Source: Betaproteobacteria bacterium LSUCC0117
GTDB lineage: Bacteria > Pseudomonadota > Gammaproteobacteria > Burkholderiales > Burkholderiaceae_C
Length of the DNA stretch: 64,000 nucleotides
Direction: 5' to 3'
Assembly: GCA_030441535.1 (NCBI GenBank)
Contig: JAUJFZ010000003.1
Location: 369,084-433,083 of the forward strand
Shown here: in pieces, positions 31,666 through 39,979 of the stretch
Layout of the letters: each line of letters begins with the position of its first letter
How positions within the stretch are numbered: position 1 is the stretch's first letter
Notes under the pieces: model-generated
Database searches by the model: none
What the model saw: the letters and a program-made list of their open reading frames with translations, nothing else
What the model was told of the DNA's origin: nothing
Position numbers and translations under genes: made by a program

Positions 31666-34098
31666 TTAGTGCTTCGCCGCGCCTTTCGATTCGGTCGTTG
31701 TCGTAGCTGCACGGGCAGCCGCAGCCGCAGCGATTTGTGCTTCGGAGAGGGGCTCTGGTTCGCGTTCGAGCGCGACTTTCAACACCTGGTCAATCCACTT
31801 GACGGGGATGATCTCAAGGCCGTTTTTCACGTTGTCGGGGATCTCTGTGAGGTCCTTGACGTTCTCTTCGGGGATCAAGACCGTCTCGATACCGCCGCGC
31901 AAGGCCGCCAGCAGTTTTTCCTTCAGACCACCGATCGCCGTGACTTCACCACGCAGGGTAATTTCACCGGTCATGGCCACCGTGCACTTGATGGGAATTT
32001 GCGTCAAAGTCGAGACCAGCGCTGTCACCATGGCTGCGCCGGCACTTGGTCCGTCCTTGGGTGTCGCGCCATCGGGCACGTGGATGTGGATGTCACGTTT
32101 CTCAAACATTTCCTCAGGGATGCCCAAGGCGTTCGCGCGACTGCGCACCACGGTTCGTGCGGCTTCGACAGACTCTTTCATCACGTCGCCCAACGAACCC
32201 GTGCGAGTGATCACACCTTTGCCTGGCATCAAAGCGGCTTCGATGGTGAGCAAGTCACCGCCAACTTCCGTCCACGCCAAACCGACCACTTGGCCCACTT
32301 GGTTTTTCTGCTCCGCACGGCCGTAACTGAACTTGCGTACACCCAGGTAATCAGGCAAGTTATCAGCCGAAACGACCACAGTGGGCGTCATCGTTTTGAG
32401 CAACAACCCCTTCACAACCTTGCGGCAGATTTTAGAAATTTCACGCTCAAGCGAGCGCACGCCGGCCTCACGGGTGTAGTACCGCACGACATCGCGCAAC
32501 GCGTCTTCGCGCACTTCCAACTCGCCTTCTTTCAGGCCGTTGTTGGTCAGTTGTTTTGGCAACAGATACTTCAGCGCAATGTGTGTTTTTTCGTCTTCGG
32601 TGTAACCACTCAAACGAATCACTTCCATCCGGTCCAGCAGCGCTGCTGGGATGTTCATGGAGTTAGAGGTCGCCACGAACATCACGTCGCTCAGGTCGAA
32701 ATCAACCTCAACGTAGTGATCGCTGAAGGTGTGGTTTTGCTCGGGGTCGAGTACCTCAAGCAACGCGCTTGATGGATCACCACGGAAGTCGGTTCCCAGC
32801 TTGTCGATTTCGTCAAGCAAGAACAAGGGGTTACGGGTACCCGTTTTGCTGAGGTTTTGTAGCACCTTACCGGGCAGTGCGCCAATGTAAGTGCGGCGGT
32901 GGCCACGAATCTCGGCTTCATCACGTACACCACCCAAAGCCATGCGCACGTACTTACGACCCGTCGCTTTGGCGATGGACTGACCCAGCGACGTTTTACC
33001 CACGCCAGGAGGCCCCACCAAACACAGGATCGGCGCCTTCACCTTGTCAACACGCTGCTGCACCGCGAGATATTCCAAGATGCGTTCCTTGACCTTCTCA
33101 AGCCCAAAGTGATCGGCATTGAGGGTGTCATCGGCCAACGCCAAATCGTGTTTGATCTTGGTCTTTTTGCTCCAAGGCAAACCCAGCAATACCTCAAGGT
33201 AGTTGCGCACAACCGATGCCTCGGCGGACATGGGCGACATGAGCTTGAGCTTCTTCAGCTCTGCCTCTGCCTTGGTACGCGCCTCTTTGGGCATACGCGC
33301 CAGCTTGATCTTCTTCTCGATTTCTTCAATGTCGGCACCGTCTTCGCCCTCACCCAGTTCTTTCTGGATGGCTTTGACTTGCTCGTTTAAGTAGAAATCG
33401 CGCTGGTTCTTTTCCATTTGGCGCTTCACGCGACCGCGGATCCGCTTGTCGACGTTGAGCACCTCAACTTCCGACTCGACCTGACCGAACAACCGCTCTA
33501 AGCGCTCGCGAATGGGTACCAGTGCGAGCACCGATTGCTTGTCATCAAGCTTCAGGGGCAAGTGCGCTGCGATGGTGTCAGCCAAACGGCCGGGCTCATC
33601 AATGCTGGCGATCGACGTCAGAATTTCGGATGGAATCTTTTTGTTCAATTTGACATATTGGTCAAATTGTTGCATCAGTGCGCGGCGCAGCGCCTCGATC
33701 TCAGTCTCGTCATCTTCGATGCGTTCATCTGCAACCGCGACGGGCAATAACGTGGCAGTGAAGTGCTCTTCGCCATCTACGATGCGTTCAACATGCGCGC
33801 GCTGAAAGCCCTCGACTAACACCTTCACCGTGCCATCGGGTAGTTTGAGCATCTGCAGAATGCTGGCCACACAGCCCATCTCGAACATGTCGCCGGCACT
33901 GGGTTCATCTTTGGCGGCAGCCTTCTGGGCCACCAACATGATGCGGCGATCGGCCGCCATCGCGGTCTCTAGGGCTTTGATACTTTTGGCGCGTCCCACA
34001 AACAGGGGGATGACCATATGCGGAAACACCACCACGTCACGCAGGGGTAACAGTGGCAAATCAATCGATGAGGACGGTAACAATTCTTGTCCAGACAT
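31666..34098 (-). CDS. lon: ATP-dependent protease Lon
   Basis: Lon is the cytosolic AAA+ serine protease that degrades damaged and regulatory proteins. The 810-residue length is normal. The N-terminal LON domain (LPLLPLRDVVVFPHMVIPLFVGR), Walker A GPPGVGKTSLGQSIA, Walker B FLLDEIDKLG, and the C-terminal Ser-Lys dyad (DGPSAGAAM and KCTVAMTGEITLRGEV) are all present. The last residues are low-complexity alanine/threonine. It follows clpX by 21 nt in the conserved tig-clpP-clpX-lon order. Confidence 0.97.
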   Translation of the reverse strand: MSGQELLPSSSIDLPLLPLRDVVVFPHMVIPLFVGRAKSIKALETAMAADRRIMLVAQKAAAKDEPSAGDMFEMGCVASILQMLKLPDGTVKVLVEGFQRAHVERIVDGEEHFTATLLPVAVADERIEDDETEIEALRRALMQQFDQYVKLNKKIPSEILTSIASIDEPGRLADTIAAHLPLKLDDKQSVLALVPIRERLERLFGQVESEVEVLNVDKRIRGRVKRQMEKNQRDFYLNEQVKAIQKELGEGEDGADIEEIEKKIKLARMPKEARTKAEAELKKLKLMSPMSAEASVVRNYLEVLLGLPWSKKTKIKHDLALADDTLNADHFGLEKVKERILEYLAVQQRVDKVKAPILCLVGPPGVGKTSLGQSIAKATGRKYVRMALGGVRDEAEIRGHRRTYIGALPGKVLQNLSKTGTRNPLFLLDEIDKLGTDFRGDPSSALLEVLDPEQNHTFSDHYVEVDFDLSDVMFVATSNSMNIPAALLDRMEVIRLSGYTEDEKTHIALKYLLPKQLTNNGLKEGELEVREDALRDVVRYYTREAGVRSLEREISKICRKVVKGLLLKTMTPTVVVSADNLPDYLGVRKFSYGRAEQKNQVGQVVGLAWTEVGGDLLTIEAALMPGKGVITRTGSLGDVMKESVEAARTVVRSRANALGIPEEMFEKRDIHIHVPDGATPKDGPSAGAAMVTALVSTLTQIPIKCTVAMTGEITLRGEVTAIGGLKEKLLAALRGGIETVLIPEENVKDLTEIPDNVKNGLEIIPVKWIDQVLKVALEREPEPLSEAQIAAAAAARAATTTTESKGAAKH

Positions 34099-34119
34099 GG
34101 CGTAACCTTTAACTTCTAA

Positions 34120-35385
34120 TTAGGCCTTTTTGGCCTCTTCGCGATAGACCAACAAAGGCGCCTTGCCGTCATCAATGGTGGTCTCATCGACCACAACAGA
34201 TGACACGTTATTTAGGCTGGGTAACTCAAACATGGTGTCGATCAAGGCTTGCTCAAGGATTGAGCGCAAGCCGCGCGCACCCGTTTTACGCTTCAGCGCC
34301 TTTTTGGCGATCGCACGTAACGCACTGGGTCGCACATCAAGCTCGGCACCTTCAAGTGACAACAGTTTCGTAAACTGTTTCACCACTGCATTCTTAGGCT
34401 GGGTGAGGATGTCGATCAGCGCATCTTCTTCCAGTTCATCAAGCGTTGCCACGACCGGCAAACGACCGACCAGCTCAGGGATGATGCCAAACTTCACCAA
34501 ATCCTCAGGCTCGACCTCTCGGAAGGCCTCAGTCAGGGTACGGCTTTGCTTGGACCGCACCGCCGCGCCAAAACCGATGCCAGAGGCCGCAGTGCGGTTT
34601 TCGATAACCTTTTCGAGACCCGCAAATGCGCCACCGCAGATGAACAAGATGTTCGTGGTATCGACCTGTAGGAAATCTTGGTTGGGGTGCTTACGGCCGC
34701 CTTGGGGCGGGATCGATGCAACCGTGCCTTCGATCAGCTTCAGCAAGGCTTGCTGTACGCCTTCGCCTGACACGTCACGCGTGATAGACGGGTTATCAGA
34801 TTTGCGAGAAATCTTGTCGATTTCATCGATGTAAACAATACCGCGCTGCGCCCGTTGAATATCGTATTCGCAGGTTTGCAGCAGTTTGACCACGATGTTC
34901 TCGACGTCCTCGCCCACATAACCGGCCTCGGTCAGGGTGGTAGCGTCAGCCATCACAAACGGGACGTTCAGCATGCGCGCCAAGGTTTGCGCCAACAAGG
35001 TCTTACCCGAGCCGGTGGGGCCGATCAGCAAAATGTTGCTTTTGACCAGCTCGACATCTTCTTTTTTGGCAGTCTCTTTGTGGCGTAGGCGCTTGTAATG
35101 GTTGTACACCGCCACCGCCAAAGCGCGCTTGGCACGCTCTTGCCCAATCACGTAGTTGTCTAGGTTGCCCTTCAGCTCCACAGGGGTGGGTAAGGCATCG
35201 GCTTCGGCTTTGCCCAGCTCGGTGTTGGGTAGCTCATCGCGAACGATGTCATTGCACAGGTCAATGCATTCATCGCAAATGAAAACAGCGGGACCCGCGA
35301 TCAGCTTTTTGACCTCGTGCTGGCTCTTACCGCAAAACGAGCAGTAGAGGTTTTTCTCTGATCCTGCGTCTTTTTTATCCGCCAT
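34120..35385 (-). CDS. clpX: ClpXP unfoldase subunit ClpX
   Basis: ClpX recognises and unfolds tagged proteins for ClpP. The 421-residue protein starts with a zinc-binding domain (CSFCGKSQHEV...CDECIDLC), followed by Walker A GPTGSGKTLLAQTLA, Walker B GIVYIDEIDKI, the pore-loop GYVGEDVE and the ClpP-binding IGF loop (SGIGFGAAV). It sits 81 nt after clpP. Confidence 0.97.
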   Translation of the reverse strand: MADKKDAGSEKNLYCSFCGKSQHEVKKLIAGPAVFICDECIDLCNDIVRDELPNTELGKAEADALPTPVELKGNLDNYVIGQERAKRALAVAVYNHYKRLRHKETAKKEDVELVKSNILLIGPTGSGKTLLAQTLARMLNVPFVMADATTLTEAGYVGEDVENIVVKLLQTCEYDIQRAQRGIVYIDEIDKISRKSDNPSITRDVSGEGVQQALLKLIEGTVASIPPQGGRKHPNQDFLQVDTTNILFICGGAFAGLEKVIENRTAASGIGFGAAVRSKQSRTLTEAFREVEPEDLVKFGIIPELVGRLPVVATLDELEEDALIDILTQPKNAVVKQFTKLLSLEGAELDVRPSALRAIAKKALKRKTGARGLRSILEQALIDTMFELPSLNNVSSVVVDETTIDDGKAPLLVYREEAKKA

Positions 35386-35466
35386 GGTCTTACTCTGCTA
35401 TTGATGAAAATCTGCGCTCAATGATAACCCCTCATAGGTGCCATGGACACCCATGCAATCGGGCCA

Positions 35467-36099
35467 TTAAGCGCCTTCAGCCTTGGCTGCGCTATCGCGT
35501 GTGGTAATCACTTTATCGACCAAACCATAGGCAGCCGCTTCGTCGGCAGACATGAAGTAGTCGCGCTCGGTATCACGCTCAATTTTGTCCAGTGGCTGAC
35601 CGGTGCGCTCAGCCAAAATGCCATTCAGGACACCGCGCAAACGCAAAATTTCACGGGCATGGATTTCGATGTCGGTTGCTTGACCTTGCGCACCACCCAG
35701 TGGCTGGTGAATCATCACGCGGGAGTTGGGCAATGAGAAGCGCTTACCTTTGGCACCAGCTGCCAACAAGAAAGCACCCATGCTGGCAGCCATACCGGTA
35801 CACAGCGTTGATACATCGGGTTTGATGAAGTTCATGGTGTCAAAGATCGCCATGCCGGCACTCACAGAACCACCGGGTGAATTGATGTAAAAGTGGATGT
35901 CCTTGTCGGGGTTCTCGCTCTCGAGAAACAACAACTGAGCCACTACCAAGTTGGCGGATTGGTCGTTTACCGGCCCCACCAAAAAGACAACACGCTCTTT
36001 CAACAGGCGCGAATAAATGTCGTAGCTGCGCTCACCGCGGCCCGACTGCTCGATCACCATGGGGACCATACCCAAAGCTTGTGTATCCAAAGCGCTCAT
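35467..36099 (-). CDS. clpP: ClpP protease proteolytic subunit
   Basis: ClpP forms the tetradecameric serine protease chamber used by ClpX. In its 210 residues the catalytic serine lies in CTGMAASMGAFLLAAGAKGKR and the histidine in RVMIHQPLGGAQGQATDIEIHA; the aspartate follows (ERDTERDYFMSADEA). A promoter in the 107-nt gap to the terminator behind tig probably drives clpP-clpX-lon. Confidence 0.97.
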   Translation of the reverse strand: MSALDTQALGMVPMVIEQSGRGERSYDIYSRLLKERVVFLVGPVNDQSANLVVAQLLFLESENPDKDIHFYINSPGGSVSAGMAIFDTMNFIKPDVSTLCTGMAASMGAFLLAAGAKGKRFSLPNSRVMIHQPLGGAQGQATDIEIHAREILRLRGVLNGILAERTGQPLDKIERDTERDYFMSADEAAAYGLVDKVITTRDSAAKAEGA

Positions 36100-36205
36100 T
36101 GCGACTTCTCCAAAGGTTGTGTCTCTAAAAATGACACTTTAACGAATTTCTAGCACCTTCTTTACATGAGGGCGATAGGACCAAAAACAAAGTGGGTCTA
36201 CAAAC

Positions 36206-36233
36206 AACAAAAGGGCCTCACAGCCCTTTTGTT
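36206..36233 (-). terminator. Intrinsic terminator after tig
   Basis: A perfect 11-bp inverted repeat AACAAAAGGGC / GCCCTTTTGTT with a 6-nt loop, 30 nt past the tig stop on the minus strand. It separates tig from clpP. Confidence 0.85.
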
Positions 36234-36262
36234 GATGAGCTCAGAGGCTCGGCTGCATTTAA

Positions 36263-37573
36263 TTACTGCTGCGCCATCAGTTCATCAAAGTCGACCGCTT
36301 TTTCGGTCACTTTAGCCTTTGACAGAATGAACTCAGTCACGTTGTTTTCGATCACAACTGCCTCAACCTCGGCCATGCGCTGCTGGTCACCGGTGTACCA
36401 CTTCACCACGTCAGCGGGACGCTCGTAGGCGGCAGCCATCTCGTCGATGTGGGCTTCGATTTGGTCACGGGTCGCGTTGAGGTTCTCAGCACGCACCAGC
36501 TCAGCAACCACCAAGCCCAAACGAACACGGCGCTCGGCTTGTGGGCGGAAGATGTCATCGGGGATTGGGGCTTTTTCGGCATCCTTGATACCGCGCTGCT
36601 TCAGGTCGGCGCGAGCGGCAGCAACCATGCGGTCCAATTCGGCTTGCACGGGAGCCTTGGGCAAGTCCAGCTCGGCTTTTGCAACCATGGCATCCATCGC
36701 GGCAGCCTTGTTGCGGGCCTGCAAGCGGCTCTTCACCTCACGCTCGAGGTTTTTACGGATGTCGGCGCGCAGGGCTTCAACGGTCGGCTCAGTCACGCCC
36801 AACGTCTTGACGAACTCTTCGTTGACTTCGGGCAGATTGGCAGCTTCGATTTTATGCACGGTAACGAGGAAGTCAGCCGTTTTGCCTGCCACATCCTTAC
36901 CGTGGTAGTCCTCGGGGAACGCCAGGGGGAATGTCTTGCTCTCGCCAGACTTCATGCCACGGCACGCGTCTTCGAACTCTTTCAACATCTGGCCATCGCC
37001 AACGATGAATTGGAAGCCATCAGCTTTACCGCCTTCAAAAGGCACGCCGTCAATGGAACCTGCGAAGTCAATCGTGACACGGTCACCGTCTACAGCGGCC
37101 TCAGCAGCGGGGCGCTGCGCGAAGGTACGGCGCTGTTTACGAAGAATGTCCACGGTTTTGTCGATGGCTTCTTCAGTCACGGCAGCAGTGAGCTTCTCGA
37201 CTTCAACGGTCGTCAGATCGGCCAGCTTCACTTCGGGATAGACCTCGAAGATCGCTTCAAACGCCATTTCGCCGTCGGCAGCTGAATCCTTTTGATTAAT
37301 CTGGGGAGCGCCAGCAACCTGCAACTTGGCCTCGGTGGCAACCGCCGCGAAAGCCTCGCCCACTTTGTCGTTCATGACTTCGTACTGCACTGACGCGCCG
37401 TACATTTGAGCGACCACCTTGGCGGGCACTTTGCCGGGACGGAAACCGTCCACTTTCACTTGACGAGCCAAGCGCTTGAGACGGTTCTCTACTTCGGTCT
37501 CAATCGCGCTCACGGGCAAAGTCAGAGTGACTTTACGCTCGAGCTTCTCCAGTGTCTCCACATTCACAGCCAT
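36263..37573 (-). CDS. tig: Trigger factor chaperone
   Basis: Trigger factor binds ribosomes at L23 and shelters nascent chains. The 436-residue protein has the N-terminal ribosome-binding signature GFRPGKVPAKVV, a central FKBP-type PPIase domain (DRVTIDFAGSIDGVPFEGGKADGFQFIVGDGQML) and a helical C-terminal arm region. ATG at 37573 with AGGAG upstream is preferred to the adjacent GTG at 37576. It heads the tig-clpP-clpX-lon order. Confidence 0.96.
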   Translation of the reverse strand: MAVNVETLEKLERKVTLTLPVSAIETEVENRLKRLARQVKVDGFRPGKVPAKVVAQMYGASVQYEVMNDKVGEAFAAVATEAKLQVAGAPQINQKDSAADGEMAFEAIFEVYPEVKLADLTTVEVEKLTAAVTEEAIDKTVDILRKQRRTFAQRPAAEAAVDGDRVTIDFAGSIDGVPFEGGKADGFQFIVGDGQMLKEFEDACRGMKSGESKTFPLAFPEDYHGKDVAGKTADFLVTVHKIEAANLPEVNEEFVKTLGVTEPTVEALRADIRKNLEREVKSRLQARNKAAAMDAMVAKAELDLPKAPVQAELDRMVAAARADLKQRGIKDAEKAPIPDDIFRPQAERRVRLGLVVAELVRAENLNATRDQIEAHIDEMAAAYERPADVVKWYTGDQQRMAEVEAVVIENNVTEFILSKAKVTEKAVDFDELMAQQ

Positions 37574-37576
37574 CAC

Positions 37577-37871
37577 AAACTCCTGCTAAGCGGCCCCGCA
37601 TGGCCCGACCCGATGTCCGGCTCAGACGAGGCTCAAAAACTGATTGGATCGCATTGGGCGGGGATTCGCTAAGGTCACAACGACAGCACCCAATACGCGT
37701 GGTTTCTAACGGGAACCCGGGTAAAGCCGAGCTCCTGCAAAGCTTTCCATTGTATCAATATCCCAGCCCTCAAAATTAGGGGAAGCAATGAGGGGGACTT
37801 GGTGCAAGCTTGCCACCGTTTAGTTCTTTCGTATTGGTTTGAGGCCCGGGGGCCCTACCCGAAAGAGGGGG
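37577..37871. other. Intergenic region between tig and tRNA-Leu
   Basis: These 295 bp must contain the tig promoter on the minus strand, but no clear -35/-10 pair could be assigned by eye. No gene is seen. Confidence 0.4.
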
Positions 37872-37959
37872 TGGTGCGACTGACTGGACTCGAACCAGCA
37901 CACTCTTAACGAGCGAGAGGACCTAAACCTCTTGCGTCTACCAATTTCGCCACAGTCGC
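37872..37959 (-). tRNA. tRNA-Leu (anticodon TAG)
   Basis: The 88-nt minus-strand gene has acceptor GCGACTG/CAGTCGC, a long class II variable arm (CGCTCGTTAAGAGTG), anticodon loop TTTAGGT giving UAG, T arm GGTTCGAGTCC and encoded CCA. Confidence 0.95.
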
Positions 37960-38004
37960 AACGACACGCTGCCGCCATTGTAATCGCGAGAAAGGGGCGT
38001 TTTG

Positions 38005-38025
38005 CGCATCGGCGACAATACGGCC
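38005..38025 (+). promoter_or_regulatory. Start-proximal promoter element of hpnC
   Basis: The 15-mer CGCATCGGCGACAAT ends 6 nt before the ATG at 38026, and exactly the same 15-mer with the same spacing precedes hemH. GACAAT fits a -10 box, so the transcript would begin at or next to the start codon. A 6-bp inverted repeat GCGCAT (38004-38009) / ATGCGC (38026-38031) brackets it. Confidence 0.5.
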
Positions 38026-38889
38026 ATGCGCTCGAACCAGACTGGGGTGGACCACTATGAAAACTTCCCCGTGGCAAGTTGGCTTTGCCCGGCAAGCCTG
38101 CGTGCACCTATTCGCGCCATTTACTACTTCGCACGCGCTGCTGACGACGTCGCCGATGAGGGCGATGACCGCGCCGATCAGCGGCTAGCCAAGTTAGCGC
38201 AACTTCAAGACGACCTGCAGCGGGTCGCAGCTGGCGAAAAGGCGACGACGCCCTACGCTGAAGTGGTCGAGCCGTTAAGGCCTTACCTCGCCGCCGGTCT
38301 ACCGAAGGGCCTGCTAGAGGACTTGCTCAGTGCCTTCATGCAAGACGTGACCTACACCGCCCAAAACCAGCGTTACCAGAACTGGCCTGATTTGTTGGAC
38401 TACTGTCAACGCTCTGCCAACCCGATTGGGCGCTTGCTTTTGCACTTGTACGACGTCAACAAGCCACCGGCACTGATTGCCAGTGACGCCGTCTGCTCGG
38501 CCTTGCAACTCATTAACTTTTGGCAAGACTTATCGCAGGACATCCCACGCGGTCGTTTTTATATTCCAGTCTCCGTGCTGGCACAGCATGGTCTCCCGCC
38601 ACAAACCCAACTTGATCGCGTACCACCCGACATCGGCAAAGCCGTGGTGCGCACCCTGGTCGACCATGCCCGAACCCTCATGCAGGCGGGCATCCCAGTG
38701 GTCAAAGCGGTCAAAGGCAGAGGCTGCTGGGAATTAGCCGTTGTCATTGAAGGGGGTTTACAGGTCCTACGTAAAATAGACCGGCGCGGTTTTGACGCGG
38801 CCCACAAGCGCGTCAAACTAAATGCCCTCGATGGTGTTGAGGTGGTGTGTCGTGCGCTCATCCTTAAGTGCCTCAGTTGGTTCCGATAG
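38026..38889 (+). CDS. hpnC: Presqualene/hydroxysqualene-pathway enzyme HpnC
   Basis: HpnC is a squalene/phytoene-synthase-family enzyme that acts with HpnD and HpnE to make squalene from farnesyl diphosphate, HpnC converting presqualene diphosphate to hydroxysqualene. The 287-residue protein has the Asp-rich motif FARAADDVADEGDD and the second motif LINFWQDLSQDIPRGRFYIP, with the HYENFPVASWLCP start typical of HpnC. ATG at 38026 is preferred over an upstream TTG at 38002. It opens an operon that includes an RND pump and hpnDE. Confidence 0.88.
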   Translation: MRSNQTGVDHYENFPVASWLCPASLRAPIRAIYYFARAADDVADEGDDRADQRLAKLAQLQDDLQRVAAGEKATTPYAEVVEPLRPYLAAGLPKGLLEDLLSAFMQDVTYTAQNQRYQNWPDLLDYCQRSANPIGRLLLHLYDVNKPPALIASDAVCSALQLINFWQDLSQDIPRGRFYIPVSVLAQHGLPPQTQLDRVPPDIGKAVVRTLVDHARTLMQAGIPVVKAVKGRGCWELAVVIEGGLQVLRKIDRRGFDAAHKRVKLNALDGVEVVCRALILKCLSWFR

Positions 38890-38929
38890 GCACGCCATAT
38901 TTTCTGTCAACATAAATAAAGCCTTTACT

Positions 38930-39979
38930 ATGCGCCGTACGTTCGCCCCTATTCGACTGGTTCCGCTTGCCTTGCCCATGTTGTCAATGGCCTTGGCATT
39001 GCCAACAACCGCGACTGCACAAAGCAGTGTTGCCGTCAAAACGGCCTTATTCAAAGACATTGCCAGCTACCCTGAGCAGAATGTGCCGGCGCAAGTCGTC
39101 GCAGCCAACCAAGTCCTGATTGCGGCGCAAATTTCAGGCGTTGTGCAAACTTGGCGCGTCGACGCGGGCGCCAGAGTCAACCGTGGCACGACCTTGGCAC
39201 AACTCGACCCACGCGACATGAGCCTGGTTTTGGCTCAAGCGCAAGCGGCCCAGAAAGCGGCGCAAGCCCGCCTGGATCTCGCCAAGCAACAACTGGCCCG
39301 CGCGAAGGAATTAGTCAAGCAAGGCTTCTACTCCAGCGAAGCCCTCAACCAGCGTGAAACTGAAGTCGCGCTGCTCGATGCCGACCTGAGCGCCCGCACC
39401 GCAGCGGTGGCAAGCGCGAAGCACACCCTCACAAAAACGAATATCACGGCGCCCTTCAATGCCGTCGTGGTGCAGCGCATGGCCCAGGTGGGCAACACCG
39501 TTGCGCCTGGCACCCCACTTTTTGAGCTTGTAGATACAGCCCCCCCAGAAATCACCACCGACCTCTCGGTTGCGCAAGCCAACAGCCTGAAGCGGGCGAC
39601 CAATATTCGGTGGGTCACCCCGGGTCAAACAGCCACCCAAAGCGTCGCGCTGCTGCGCGTCATTGCCACCGTTGACAGCCGCACCCGTAATCAAACGGCG
39701 CGCTTGAAGTTCACGCGATACGGCAAGACCGCACCCCTGCCCGGCGCAAACGGCAGCCTCCGTTGGAAGGACAGCCAGCCCCACCTCTCGCCCAGTGCCT
39801 TGGTCCGTCGTGGAGCGCACATGGGCTTCTTCACCATCGTCGATGGGCGCGCCGTCTTTAACCCTTTGCCCAACGCACAGGAAAGCCGGCCTGCCCCCAT
39901 TGACCTCGCGCCTGAAACCGCCATCATCATCCAAGGCCAAGCGCAATTGCAAGACGGTCAAGCGGTGACGGCGCTATGA
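38930..39979 (+). CDS. RND efflux periplasmic adaptor (MFP) protein
   Basis: A 349-residue membrane-fusion protein that links an inner-membrane RND pump to an outer-membrane channel. The signal peptide ends near ATAQS; the lipoyl/barrel-sandwich halves are VLIAAQISGVVQTWRVDAGARVNRGTTLAQLD and ITAPFNAVVVQRMAQVGNTVAPGTPLFELVD, separated by an alpha-hairpin rich in alanine and glutamine. The start at 38930 is chosen for the signal peptide; the longer frame runs back through hpnC. It overlaps the RND gene by 4 nt. Its place inside the hpn operon suggests a lipid or hydrophobic substrate. Confidence 0.88.
   Translation: MRRTFAPIRLVPLALPMLSMALALPTTATAQSSVAVKTALFKDIASYPEQNVPAQVVAANQVLIAAQISGVVQTWRVDAGARVNRGTTLAQLDPRDMSLVLAQAQAAQKAAQARLDLAKQQLARAKELVKQGFYSSEALNQRETEVALLDADLSARTAAVASAKHTLTKTNITAPFNAVVVQRMAQVGNTVAPGTPLFELVDTAPPEITTDLSVAQANSLKRATNIRWVTPGQTATQSVALLRVIATVDSRTRNQTARLKFTRYGKTAPLPGANGSLRWKDSQPHLSPSALVRRGAHMGFFTIVDGRAVFNPLPNAQESRPAPIDLAPETAIIIQGQAQLQDGQAVTAL

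Noticed and set aside
31669..32772. Long plus-strand reading frame of 367 codons opposite lon, and similar frames opposite tig and hpnE
   Set aside because: They lie antisense to well-conserved genes, have biased low-complexity composition and no family features. They are shadows of GC-rich coding frames.
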